From Oleispira sp051275515 (lineage in GTDB: Bacteria > Pseudomonadota > Gammaproteobacteria > Pseudomonadales > Oceanobacteraceae): a DNA stretch of 14,727 nucleotides. The notes beneath the pieces were generated by a model. That model ran no database searches. It was not told where the DNA came from and saw only the letters and a program-made list of their open reading frames with translations. The position numbers were made by a program, and so were the translations under genes. Positions 6,349 through 14,441 of the stretch are shown here, one piece after another (position 1 is the stretch's first letter; the number at the start of each line of letters is the position of its first letter). Where the stretch lies: the NCBI GenBank assembly GCA_051275515.1, contig JBNMOT010000086.1, positions 1 to 14,727 of the forward strand. Reading direction: 5' to 3'.

Positions 6349-6376
6349 ATTCTACATTCTCCCTTGAATATGTCAA
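6349..6376 (-). promoter_or_regulatory. Promoter of the Val-Asp tRNA operon
   Basis: On the minus strand TTGACA (6371-6376) is followed after 16 bases by TAGAAT (6349-6354). This is a perfect -35 and a 5/6 match -10. GCACC follows the -10, a GC-rich discriminator typical of growth-rate and ppGpp-controlled stable-RNA promoters. It is the only strong promoter seen upstream of the six tRNAs. Confidence 0.85.
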
Positions 6377-6388
6377 ACACTTAGTTGC

Positions 6389-6405
6389 AAAAAGTTTATC
6401 TTTTT
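6389..6405 (-). terminator. Weak hairpin after the RND permease gene
   Basis: AAAAAG-ATAAA-CTTTTT (minus strand) is a 6-bp stem with only one G-C pair and ends in a T-run. It lies 26 bases past the RND permease stop codon and 13 bases before the tRNA -35 box. It would be a poor terminator, so some readthrough of efflux mRNA into the tRNA operon is plausible. Confidence 0.3.
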
Positions 6406-6430
6406 CAGTAGCTTGCGTGAAAATAGGGGC

Positions 6431-9400
6431 TTAAACACCTGCTTTATCTGCAATCGCTTGTTGTTTGACTGCTTGCTTGTCTTTTTTCTTCGCTAGCGTC
6501 TTCTCTTTCTTCTGTTCACCAATCACTAATAAGCAAGGCGTTAGCACCAGTGTTAGGATAGTAGCAAAGGTAAGTCCACCGGCAATCGCGGTTGAAAGTT
6601 GAGTCCACCATTGTGATGAAGGTGCCCCTGCCGTCACGTGATTGTGGATTAAATCAATATTCCACTGGAAGACCATCGGGATCAATCCCAGTACGGTGGT
6701 CACGGCGGTTAATAAAACCGGGCGTAAGCGCTGGGCGCCGGTTCTGAGCGCGGCATCGATGGCAGGTACACCCTCTTTAATCAGTTGATTAAAGGTATCG
6801 ATGAGCACAATATTATTGTTCACCACAATCCCTGCGAGCGCGATAACCCCCATACCACTCATGACGACGCCAAAGGGTTCGCCTAACAGTAATAAGCCAA
6901 TTAATACCCCTGCAATAGAAAGAACGATCGCGCTAAGAATTAATCCTGCATGATAGAAGCTATTAAATTGTGTCACTAAGATTGTTAGCATCAAAAAGAT
7001 GGCAATGAAAAAAGCTTTAACCAAGAAACTACCGGTTTCTCCCATTTTTTCAAAATTCCCACGGAATTTCATGTCAATACCATCAGCCCATTGTTCTTCT
7101 TTTAAAAGAGCACTTAACTGCTTAATTTTAGCGCTGCTATTAACGTTTTCCGTCACATTAGCCAATATGCGATAACGGCGTTTGCCATCAATGCGGATAA
7201 TATTGCTGACTTGTTGAACGGCATTACGCTGCATAAAATTTGAAATAGGCGTTAAGCCAGCCGAAGTGCTAATGTTAATGCCGTCAAATTGATCAATCGT
7301 GCGGTTTTCTGCGGGGTAGCGTAAACTGATATCCACTTCTTCATCGGTATAGTCAGGTCGAAAACTACCGACTTTTAAACCCCCAGTGACCATGCGAATC
7401 ATTGATCCTGCGGTGGCAATATCGGCGCCATAACGGCTGGCATCCTCCCGATCAATATCCAGCTCCCACGATATGCCAGCAAGGGGCAGGTCATCACGAA
7501 TATCTTTCAACTCAGGGTCTTTATGAAAGATTTTATTGGCAATACCAATCGCTTTAATCAAGTCAGGTGCGCTATCAGAGGTTATTTGCAGTTGAATGTC
7601 AGCGCCGGATGAGGGACCTCCCGCCTTTTTCTGGGTTTCGACAATAATGCCCGCCAGGTCGCGAGTACGCATTTCAATATCTTTTAATATGTCATCTGCC
7701 AGGCGTCGATGCTCCCAATCCGCTAGTTCAAGTTGAATGCGACCAATCAAGTCGGGGGCAGAGTTATTAGGGGCTTTAACAAAGGTTGAGGTGTAAATAG
7801 ATTCAACCTCGGCCATATTAAAAATCTTGCGCTCAACTTGTGCAACCAGCTCGTCGCGTTCAGCCAGTGATAGATTGCCTCGGGCTCTAATGTCGACGAG
7901 GCCGATGTCAGAGTCCACATCAGGAAAAAATTCAACACCATGGCCTAGTTGCCCATAGGCCATCAGGGTTAAAAATAACACCGCAACGGCCCCCATAAAT
8001 ATCTGACGAGGGCGATCTAAGGCTAATTTCAAATAATGAATATAACGCCCAGTAAAGCCGGGGATGTCATCAAAATCACCTGACTCAGCCGCGCGCATCG
8101 TCGCGAGACTGTCCGCATTATGATCACCACTTTTGCCAATAACCGAGCCGATGGTAGGCACTACAATTAAAGCCATCACTAATGACGCAGACAAGGTAAA
8201 CAGTAAGGTTAGTGGTAGGAACATCATAAAGTCACCGGTTGTACCGGGCCAAAATAGCAAAGGAAAGAATACCGCGAGTGTGGTGGCCGTAGAGGCAATA
8301 ATAGGCCAAGCCATGCGCTTTGATGCTTCACTGTAAGCATGAAATTTAGACGCACCTTCTGCCATGCGCCGATCGGCGTATTCGGTAACGACGATCGCGC
8401 CATCAACGAGCATGCCGACGCTTAAAATAAGGGAAAACAAAACCACCATGTTGAGGGTGTAACCCATTGCGTCGAGCAGTAAAATGCCGATTAAAAATGA
8501 GCCAGGAATGGCTAATCCCACCATGGTCGCTGAGCGCAGGCCTAGGCTGCCGACAACGATAATCATGACGAGAATCGTGGCCACCAGTACGTTATTAAAT
8601 AAGTCGTTCAGCATGATCTTGATTTTACTTGATTCATCTTGGCTATAGCTTATTTCAATGCCCGCTGGCAGTTGTTCTTCTGCCTGTTCAATGATGTATT
8701 TTACTTGGCCTAACGTTTCAATGATGTTGGATCCGATGCGTTTTTTAACTTCTAAAACAACCGCGCTTTTGCCATTGATTCGAGCAATGTCGCGCCGATC
8801 TTTGTAGGCTAAACGTCCGACGGCGATGTCGCGAAATTTCACAACGTCGTCCCCGACCACTTTGACCGGCATATTGAGAATGTCATTCATATCTTCAATC
8901 AGCCCTGGCACTTTGACAGAGAAGCGTCCTGCGCCCGTATCTAAATCACCGGCCGCCACCAATTGATTGTTGTTACTCACAAGCGTGGCCAATTGCGCAA
9001 AAGAAAGGTTGTAGTTATCCATACGCGCAGGGTCTACAATGATTTCAGCCAGTTCTTCGCGCTTACCGACTAAGTCAGCACTCAGCACCCCAGGAAGCGT
9101 TTCTATCACTTCTTGTAAGCGATTAGCGCTGGCATAGAGCACGCTTTCGTCGACATCCCCAGACAGGGTTACGATCATCACTGGAAATAGGGCAACGTTA
9201 ATTTCTTTGATTAAGGGTTCGTCGCTATCTCTTGGCAGCTCTTTCTTTGCCGTATCAACACGTTCTCGCACGTCGATTAAGGCTTGGTCGATATTAATAT
9301 CACCATAGAATTCAAGCATCACCGATAAATGCCCTTGAGAGGCGGTACTGATCATCTCTTTTAAACCATCTACCGACTTTAATTCAGTTTCGAGTGGTTT

Positions 9401-9595
9401 ATAGATAAGGCGGTCGGCATCTTCAGGAGAAATGCCTTCATGGCCCACTGATACATAGACAATGGGTACTTGAATATCGGGGTTACTTTCTTTAGGAATC
9501 GTGATCATGGTAACTAAACCAATGATCATGATTAACGAAAATAACATTAAGACAGTGCGTGAACGGTTGAGCGCCGCATCGATAAGGTTATTCAT
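6431..9595 (-). CDS. RND-family efflux permease (HAE1/AcrB-like)
   Basis: This 1054-residue inner-membrane protein has the RND layout. It has TM1 at about 14-33, a large periplasmic loop, TM2-6 at about 333-475, TM7 at about 525-545, a second periplasmic loop, and TM8-12 at about 860-1030. It should export drugs, detergents or similar compounds using the proton gradient, in complex with the adaptor encoded just upstream and an outer-membrane channel. The TM4 motif reads MLVDGAIVV, with D398 kept and glycine 399 where AcrB has Asp408. TM10 reads GIVVNNNIVLID, with Asn926 where AcrB has Lys940. RLRPVLLTA after TM10 is conserved. I recall a subfamily with the VDGAIVV and VNN motifs, so this is probably lineage-typical and not damage. 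The C-terminal tail is rich in Lys and Ala. The start overlaps the adaptor stop by 4 bases, indicating coupled translation. No channel gene is nearby, so a TolC/OprM-type protein from elsewhere is presumably shared. Substrate is unknown. Confidence 0.93.
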   Translation of the reverse strand: MNNLIDAALNRSRTVLMLFSLIMIIGLVTMITIPKESNPDIQVPIVYVSVGHEGISPEDADRLIYKPLETELKSVDGLKEMISTASQGHLSVMLEFYGDINIDQALIDVRERVDTAKKELPRDSDEPLIKEINVALFPVMIVTLSGDVDESVLYASANRLQEVIETLPGVLSADLVGKREELAEIIVDPARMDNYNLSFAQLATLVSNNNQLVAAGDLDTGAGRFSVKVPGLIEDMNDILNMPVKVVGDDVVKFRDIAVGRLAYKDRRDIARINGKSAVVLEVKKRIGSNIIETLGQVKYIIEQAEEQLPAGIEISYSQDESSKIKIMLNDLFNNVLVATILVMIIVVGSLGLRSATMVGLAIPGSFLIGILLLDAMGYTLNMVVLFSLILSVGMLVDGAIVVTEYADRRMAEGASKFHAYSEASKRMAWPIIASTATTLAVFFPLLFWPGTTGDFMMFLPLTLLFTLSASLVMALIVVPTIGSVIGKSGDHNADSLATMRAAESGDFDDIPGFTGRYIHYLKLALDRPRQIFMGAVAVLFLTLMAYGQLGHGVEFFPDVDSDIGLVDIRARGNLSLAERDELVAQVERKIFNMAEVESIYTSTFVKAPNNSAPDLIGRIQLELADWEHRRLADDILKDIEMRTRDLAGIIVETQKKAGGPSSGADIQLQITSDSAPDLIKAIGIANKIFHKDPELKDIRDDLPLAGISWELDIDREDASRYGADIATAGSMIRMVTGGLKVGSFRPDYTDEEVDISLRYPAENRTIDQFDGINISTSAGLTPISNFMQRNAVQQVSNIIRIDGKRRYRILANVTENVNSSAKIKQLSALLKEEQWADGIDMKFRGNFEKMGETGSFLVKAFFIAIFLMLTILVTQFNSFYHAGLILSAIVLSIAGVLIGLLLLGEPFGVVMSGMGVIALAGIVVNNNIVLIDTFNQLIKEGVPAIDAALRTGAQRLRPVLLTAVTTVLGLIPMVFQWNIDLIHNHVTAGAPSSQWWTQLSTAIAGGLTFATILTLVLTPCLLVIGEQKKEKTLAKKKDKQAVKQQAIADKAGV

Positions 9596-10692
9596 TCATT
9601 GCTTCCCGCTTCAGTGAGGCCCATTTTTTTGTAAACAGGCATCACTTCTTCACCGTACTCAACAAAGCCTTGGCCAACCGTGATCACGTTAGTTTCCTCT
9701 TCTAAACCGGTGATCCAGATGCCGGTATTTTCAGCTTTTAAAATCTCAATACTATGGAAAACTACTTTGTTGTCTGGGGTAATGCCCTTTATTCCGAGCT
9801 GACCTTGTTGATTGAGAATCAACAAGGCAGGAGAAATCTTATGGGCGAACTGTTTCGGCTGAGGAATCCGTAAGTTAGCGGTTAAACCGCTTGCCATTGA
9901 CCCTGATGAATTGATGATTTCCATTTCAATAGGAAAGGTACGCGTTTGGTTATCGGCTTCTGCGGCAATAAAACGAACGGTGCCCGTCACTAAATCTCCC
10001 GTGACTAGCAGCGCTTCAGCACGATCGCCGATATTGATAAAGGACGCGTCTTTTTCAGCAACATGGCCAATCACTAAGTAGGGAGAGAAGTCTAAAATTT
10101 TAACGATATTTATATTTTCTTTTACGTAGTCACCCAACTCAACATAGCGTTGATCAACAATGCCATCGAAGGGTGCTTCAATGCGGCTGGCGCGGAGGTT
10201 GATTTGGGCACTGGTTAAGTCAGCTCTTGCGTTGGCGAGGGCTGTCTCGGCTTGAGCCAGCTGTGATTCATTGTATAAGCCTTTTTTAATCAATGTTTTG
10301 GCGCTTTCAAATTCAAGCTGGTATTGACGCAAACTCGCTTTCGTTTGCATAACACGAGCAGGCCAGTCGCGAGCATCTAACTCAACAATAAGGTCGCCTT
10401 GTTTAACGCGTTCGCCTTTTTGCTTGTGTATCTTTTTCACTTTACTGCGAATTTCAGATTTTAGTTCGACACTGCGATTCGCGGCGGTTTTACCTGAAAT
10501 TGTGATTGAGCGTTCTACCAAGTTACCTTGCATGCGCTCGACTTGAACTTTGCGTAGGCCTTGCTCCATAACGAGAGGTCGCGGGTTGATATATTCTTCA
10601 GTTTCGCTGGTGAGGCCGATAATTATCCAGCCAGTCAGAATAAAAATTAATACAAGGGCTAATATGTGGCCCTTATTCAAGTGAATCGTCAT
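9592..10692 (-). CDS. RND efflux periplasmic adaptor (membrane fusion protein, HlyD/AcrA type)
   Basis: This 366-residue protein has an N-terminal membrane anchor at about residues 8-27 with no lipobox cysteine, so it is probably anchored by the uncleaved segment. The first lipoyl half-motif spans about 77-107 (VKKIHKQKGERVKQGDLIVELD). An alpha-helical hairpin spans about 110-170 (QTKASLRQYQLEFESAK, then QLAQAETALANARADL). The second lipoyl half is IEAPFDGIVDQRYVELGDYV (171-190), and beta-barrel and membrane-proximal domains follow. Adaptors of this type join the RND pump to the outer-membrane channel. The hairpin is short, as in other RND adaptors. The gene is first in the operon. The ATG at 10692 is the only good start: a TGA lies upstream in frame with no other ATG, GTG or TTG between, and there is no clear ribosome binding site. 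Confidence 0.92.
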   Translation of the reverse strand: MTIHLNKGHILALVLIFILTGWIIIGLTSETEEYINPRPLVMEQGLRKVQVERMQGNLVERSITISGKTAANRSVELKSEIRSKVKKIHKQKGERVKQGDLIVELDARDWPARVMQTKASLRQYQLEFESAKTLIKKGLYNESQLAQAETALANARADLTSAQINLRASRIEAPFDGIVDQRYVELGDYVKENINIVKILDFSPYLVIGHVAEKDASFINIGDRAEALLVTGDLVTGTVRFIAAEADNQTRTFPIEMEIINSSGSMASGLTANLRIPQPKQFAHKISPALLILNQQGQLGIKGITPDNKVVFHSIEILKAENTGIWITGLEEETNVITVGQGFVEYGEEVMPVYKKMGLTEAGSNE

Positions 10693-10696
10693 TATA

Positions 10697-10724
10697 ATTA
10701 TATCCGCTACGGTATCAGTGTCGA
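10697..10724 (-). promoter_or_regulatory. Promoter of the RND efflux operon, possibly giving a leaderless mRNA
   Basis: On the minus strand TCGACA (10719-10724, 5/6 match) is followed after 16 bases by a perfect TATAAT (10697-10702). The -10 ends only 4 bases before the adaptor ATG (10692-10690), so transcription would start at or within the start codon. A weaker alternative is TTGTGA further upstream with a poor -10, which would give a normal leader. Confidence 0.6.
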
Positions 10725-10728
10725 TGGG

Positions 10729-10741
10729 TCAGCTTTGCTGA
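10729..10741. repeat. Small inverted repeat upstream of the efflux promoter
   Basis: TCAGC-TTT-GCTGA is a 5-bp inverted repeat immediately upstream of the -35 box of the efflux operon, in the divergent region shared with uup. It could be an operator or a chance hairpin. No regulator gene is adjacent. Confidence 0.3.
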
Positions 10742-10873
10742 GCGACGCAATAATTACAGCTATTGGACAGTGTCACAAGAATTTTCACCTGCATCAGCTC
10801 AAATTAACGGGTATTAAAAGTAGAACAAAACAAGGTTTTTGGGCCTTAACTTCGGATTGTTCACCAAAGTGCG

Positions 10874-10879
10874 TATACT
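10874..10879 (+). promoter_or_regulatory. Candidate -10 box for uup
   Basis: TATACT on the plus strand (5/6 match) is followed by the GC-rich GGCGCC. The -35 at 17 bases upstream reads TTCGGA, a poor match, so this promoter is tentative. Transcription would begin near 10886, leaving about 35 bases before the ATG at 10922. Confidence 0.4.
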
Positions 10880-10921
10880 GGCGCCAATTTAGACATATCT
10901 ATTCTTTTGAGTAAAAAATTT

Positions 10922-12859
10922 ATGGTTTTGGTTCGATTAAAGGGCGTTTCTTTGGCATTTGGCAATCATGTTTTGCTAAATAAAGTAGATCTTGATGTTA
11001 ATGCAGGCGAGCGGGTGTGTGTGCTTGGGCGAAATGGCGAAGGCAAGTCGACGTTATTAAAAATTATTAATAAAGAAATCACCCCTGACGAAGGTTCAGT
11101 TCAGCGCAGTGATACGATTAAAATCGCCTCGTTGCAACAAGAATTGCCCGTCACCGATCCGCAAACTGTTTATGAAGTGGTAGCGTCTGGCTTAGGGGAC
11201 TTAGGCAAGACGATTTCGGCTTACCATGAAGAAATTTTAAGAGGTGAACATGTTGACCTAGTTAAGCTGGAACGCTTGCAGCATGTAATTGAAGCCAATG
11301 ACGGTTGGTTATGGCAGCAAAAAGTAGATTCGATTTTAGACCGCTTAGACTTACCCGGTGATGCCGCGTTTGATTCTATGTCGGGGGGTTGGCAGCGCCG
11401 CGTGATGTTGGCTCAAGCCATGGTTTCAGAACCAGATTTGCTCATTCTTGATGAGCCAACCAATCACATGGACATCGCAACCATCCGTTGGTTGGAAGAA
11501 CAGTTGGTGCAGTTTAAAGGCACCTTGCTCTTTATTAGTCACGATCGCGCGTTTGTACAAGCGTTATCGACGCGTATTATTGAGCTAGATCGTGGCAGTA
11601 TTTATTCTTGGAAAGGCACTTATCAGGGTTTTATTGAACACCAAGAGCACCGCCTTGCCGCGGAAGAAGTTCAAAACGCGTTATTTGATAAGCGGTTAGC
11701 GGAAGAAGAAGTATGGATTCGTCAGGGTGTTAAGGCGCGTCGTACTCGTAATGAAGGCCGTGTTGAGCGCTTAAAAGAAATGCGTAATCAGCGCAGTGAT
11801 CGTCGTGAGCGCCAAGGTAACGTATCGCTTTCCATGAACTCTGCGGACAGTTCTGGTAAAAATGTATTCGAACTTGAACATGTTTCTTTTGGTTTCGATA
11901 TCGCGGGTAATCAGCGTAAAGAAATCGTGCGTGACTTTACCAGTGTCGTAATGCGGGGTGATCGCATTGGGCTTGTGGGTCCGAACGGCGCGGGCAAAAG
12001 TACCGTGATGAAGTTGCTATTAGAACAACTTAAGCCCGAAGCGGGCACCGTTAAAGTCGGTACTAAGCTGGACGTTGCGTATTTTGATCAGTCACGCAGC
12101 TTGCTTGATCTTGAGAAATCCGTCGCCGAGAACGTCGGTGACGGTAAGGATGAAGTTGAAGTCGATGGCCGATCTCGTCATATTTTAGGTTATCTGCAAG
12201 ATTTCTTATTCGAACCAGCGCGTGCGCGTACTCCGGTTAAGTCTTTATCGGGCGGAGAGCGTAATCGCGTATTATTGGCTAAGTTATTCCTTAAACCTTG
12301 CAATCTGTTGATTATGGATGAGCCGACTAACGACTTGGACGTAGAAACATTAGAGCTGCTAGAAGAAAAGCTGGTGGAATACGACGCTACTTTATTATTG
12401 GTCAGCCACGATCGAGCGTTCTTAGATAATGTTGTTACTCAGCTTTGGGTTTTTGATGGTAAAGGTAATATCGACGAACAAGTCGGCGGGTATTCTGAAT
12501 GGGAAGCCCGCAACAAAGAAACTAAGGCAACGTTGGATGCTAAGGTTAAATCAGGCTCAAAAAAAGCAAAAGCGCCTTCGCAGTCAAAAAGTGACAAAGC
12601 AAAGCCTGCTGCTATTAAAGAAAAATCATCCGCTAAAAAACTAAGTTATAAACTGCAGGTTGAGCTGGATGAATTACCGAAAAAAATCGAAGCCCTAGAA
12701 GCTAAGCAGGCCGAATTAGGTGTTGAGACAGGCAGTGCGGATTTTTATCAAAAAGATAATGAATATGTCACGGTTAAACTAGATGAATTACAAACCATTG
12801 AAAAGGCATTAGAAGCCTTGGAAGAGCGCTGGTTAGAGCTTGAGGAAATGGCAGGATGA
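10922..12859 (+). CDS. uup: ABC-F family ATPase Uup
   Basis: This is a cytoplasmic protein with two tandem ABC ATPase domains and no membrane domain. The first domain has Walker A GRNGEGKST (residues 36-44), signature SGGWQRR (from 154), Walker B LLILDEPTNHMD (D177, E178) and SHDRAF. The linker contains WIRQGVKARRTRNEGRVERL, typical of the ABC-F interdomain segment. The second domain has GPNGAGKST (353-361), LSGGERNRVLLAKLF, LLIMDEPTNDLD (D466, E467) and SHDRAF. A Lys/Ala-rich stretch and a C-terminal coiled coil (about 570-645) match the DNA-binding tail of Uup. Uup is a ribosome-associated ATPase known in E. coli for its effect on precise transposon excision. The frame opens at a TTG at 10907, but the ATG at 10922 fits the family start (xLVRLKGVSLAFGN) better. 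The resulting 645 residues is close to E. coli. Ribosome binding is weak for either start. Confidence 0.95.
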   Translation: MVLVRLKGVSLAFGNHVLLNKVDLDVNAGERVCVLGRNGEGKSTLLKIINKEITPDEGSVQRSDTIKIASLQQELPVTDPQTVYEVVASGLGDLGKTISAYHEEILRGEHVDLVKLERLQHVIEANDGWLWQQKVDSILDRLDLPGDAAFDSMSGGWQRRVMLAQAMVSEPDLLILDEPTNHMDIATIRWLEEQLVQFKGTLLFISHDRAFVQALSTRIIELDRGSIYSWKGTYQGFIEHQEHRLAAEEVQNALFDKRLAEEEVWIRQGVKARRTRNEGRVERLKEMRNQRSDRRERQGNVSLSMNSADSSGKNVFELEHVSFGFDIAGNQRKEIVRDFTSVVMRGDRIGLVGPNGAGKSTVMKLLLEQLKPEAGTVKVGTKLDVAYFDQSRSLLDLEKSVAENVGDGKDEVEVDGRSRHILGYLQDFLFEPARARTPVKSLSGGERNRVLLAKLFLKPCNLLIMDEPTNDLDVETLELLEEKLVEYDATLLLVSHDRAFLDNVVTQLWVFDGKGNIDEQVGGYSEWEARNKETKATLDAKVKSGSKKAKAPSQSKSDKAKPAAIKEKSSAKKLSYKLQVELDELPKKIEALEAKQAELGVETGSADFYQKDNEYVTVKLDELQTIEKALEALEERWLELEEMAG

Positions 12860-13332
12860 ACCCGCTCATTATTGTCGTCTTTATTGTGTTAGCGGTATTT
12901 GGTTCTGTTTATATGCTAAAACCAAGTCCACGACAGAAGCGTCTAGCGGAGTTGCGTTTAGACGCGATTAAGTTAGGGCTTCAGGTTAAGCTGAAAACCT
13001 TTAAAACGGACAGCAAAAAAATGGGTGTGCGGGACGATGTTATGGGCACCCGTTACGAACGCTTTAATCCCGCCATTAAAAGTCAGGCGCTGCGTTGGTG
13101 TATCGTTCGTCAGGCGGGCTGGGAACAAGAAGGGTTGCCAGAAGGTTGGAGTTGGAACAACATTGTGGTGCGCCCAAATACTGAAAAGCTGTCTGAATTG
13201 TTATCGAAAGTAGGGGATGATGTGCAGGTTATTGAAGTTTATGATAACCGTGCAAGTGTTATTACTATTGAGAGTAAAAACAGTACTGCTGTGCTAATCA
13301 ATGGCTGGATCGAGTCAGCTCAGCAGCTTTAA
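12856..13332 (+). CDS. Small single-pass inner-membrane protein of unknown function, coupled to uup
   Basis: The 158-residue protein begins with an N-terminal hydrophobic segment (about 4-22) followed by the basic KPSPRQKRLAELRLDAIKLGL. A compact soluble domain follows, rich in aromatic residues (LRWCIVRQAGW, LPEGWSWNN, INGWIES). The topology is probably one membrane helix with a cytoplasmic domain. The start codon overlaps the uup stop codon (ATGA), so translation is coupled and the two proteins are likely made together. I recall a conserved hypothetical protein in the same place after uup in pseudomonads, but I know of no assigned function. The N-terminal helix plus the charged KPSPRQK run looks superficially like YajC, but the rest does not support that name. 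Confidence 0.85.
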   Translation: MNPLIIVVFIVLAVFGSVYMLKPSPRQKRLAELRLDAIKLGLQVKLKTFKTDSKKMGVRDDVMGTRYERFNPAIKSQALRWCIVRQAGWEQEGLPEGWSWNNIVVRPNTEKLSELLSKVGDDVQVIEVYDNRASVITIESKNSTAVLINGWIESAQQL

Positions 13333-13338
13333 TGCTTT

Positions 13339-13358
13339 TAGTAAGTGTTAACTTACTA
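13339..13358 (+). terminator. Possible bidirectional terminator hairpin after the uup operon
   Basis: TAGTAAGT-GTTA-ACTTACTA is a perfect 8-bp stem with a 4-base loop, beginning 7 bases after the stop codon. It is followed by TTTAGTGTATTT, a broken T-rich tract. It is AT-rich but lies correctly between two convergent genes. Terminator strength is uncertain. Confidence 0.55.
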
Positions 13359-13400
13359 TTTAGTGTATTTATCTTAGTAATAATTGTTTACCTTTAGTGA

Positions 13401-14198
13401 TTAAAAGTTATGAAGAGCGATTATTTCTTCTAAATTTACAACGATGCGTTCGCTATAACTTGTTACTAAAAAAGGGACGGTGTTTTCATTATAGTTTTTT
13501 ATGGAACGTTCCATAAAGTTCCACTTGCTATCAATTGAACGTAATATCTTTTTGCTGCTCTCAGGATTAACTTGTGCCTTTAATTTGACCAGATCGTTGC
13601 GAAACGCTTCTGCCATTTGATCTAACGAGCGTTCGTAAGATCCCATGAATACTTGGCCTAGGTTGGATGTACCTCTAGCAGCGTATTGAGACGTTATTTC
13701 TTCCATGGTCACGGCCAGTGTTCGTGCTGTTTCTATGACCGTCGGTGGCTTATTTCCATTGCTGATTTGAGCATCTAGGTAGGTTTTTGATAAGCTTTTT
13801 AATAACGTTGCATTAACCTTACCCATTTCATCCACTAATCGTACGTTAGGAAAACCTTGTGTTTCCATGTCGTTATAATTGATTCGAATAAGTTTGTTGA
13901 ATTCACTCCAAGCACCATCAACTTCACTCAGTGAGTCACTAATGCCATCGGCCGCGGGCAGCGAACGTGTTGTTTCTAACATGTTTTCAAAGGATATGAG
14001 GTTTTGAATGATCTTTTTGCCGTATTTAGAATCGGCATCCAAGCCCGAGTACATATAAAAATTGGTAATGGATGCTGTCGATAATAGGCGTAATTTGTGA
14101 ACGTTACTTAATAGTTCTTTAGGGGTCGCAAAGGCTTGAAGTGACAGCAGAGACAGAGCGATAAGGAGCAAGCTTCTAGATTTTATTAAAGTCTTCAT
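13401..14198 (-). CDS. Secreted/periplasmic alpha-helical protein of unknown function
   Basis: From the ATG at 14198 the product is 265 residues. A GTG at 14207 would add three, but GTGAG lies 4 bases before the ATG and nothing precedes the GTG. Residues 1-21 form a clear signal peptide (basic MKTLIKSR, then LLLIALSLLSL), with a likely cut after AFA. The mature part has almost no cysteine and is predicted by eye to be helices with hydrophobic heptads. Examples are LLSNVHKLRLLSTASITNFY near the start and SLDQMAEAFRNDLVKLKAQV and RIVVNLEEIIALHNF towards the end. The N-terminal helix loosely resembles PilJ/chemoreceptor-type sensor bundles, but there is no membrane anchor or signalling domain. 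No family is assigned. It is convergent with the uup operon and lies upstream of, and divergent from, fadB, with 459 bases between. Confidence 0.8.
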   Translation of the reverse strand: MKTLIKSRSLLLIALSLLSLQAFATPKELLSNVHKLRLLSTASITNFYMYSGLDADSKYGKKIIQNLISFENMLETTRSLPAADGISDSLSEVDGAWSEFNKLIRINYNDMETQGFPNVRLVDEMGKVNATLLKSLSKTYLDAQISNGNKPPTVIETARTLAVTMEEITSQYAARGTSNLGQVFMGSYERSLDQMAEAFRNDLVKLKAQVNPESSKKILRSIDSKWNFMERSIKNYNENTVPFLVTSYSERIVVNLEEIIALHNF

Positions 14199-14270
14199 AG
14201 TACTCACATCGTTGGTTTTATTGTTATTAACGTATTCTTTACTTTATCTATACTAAGGAAAAGAAGGTGC

Positions 14271-14287
14271 AATCCCTAGAGGGGATT
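14271..14287. repeat. Hairpin AATCCC-N5-GGGATT
   Basis: This is a perfect 6-bp inverted repeat with a 5-base spacer, 73 bases upstream of the secreted protein's start codon. It has no T-run, so it is not an intrinsic terminator in either direction. It may be an operator or part of the 5' leader. Confidence 0.4.
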
Positions 14288-14441
14288 ACAAAAGGTAACA
14301 AAAAAGTCAATAACTAAGCGTAATCTATATAAAGATGACGTTTAAGTGAGAACTAATGAATGTTATTAAAGTTTATTTTGGACCAGTAATGCTAAGGCAT
14401 TTTAGGGTTTAGTCAGTTAAGTACAGTTTTCCTTTCAATAT

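Noticed and set aside
6158..6376. Apparent 72-codon minus-strand protein gene
   Set aside because: It runs through the tRNA operon promoter and tRNA-Val copy 3 and repeats the same tRNA-derived peptide.
10666..10914. 82-codon plus-strand ORF between the efflux operon and uup
   Set aside because: It spans the divergent promoter region, overlaps the start of the adaptor gene on the other strand, and has no ribosome binding site or recognisable motif.
14356..14412. 18-codon ORF in the fadB upstream region
   Set aside because: It is very short, with only a weak GAG upstream, no compositional bias and no partner. Such ORFs are expected by chance.
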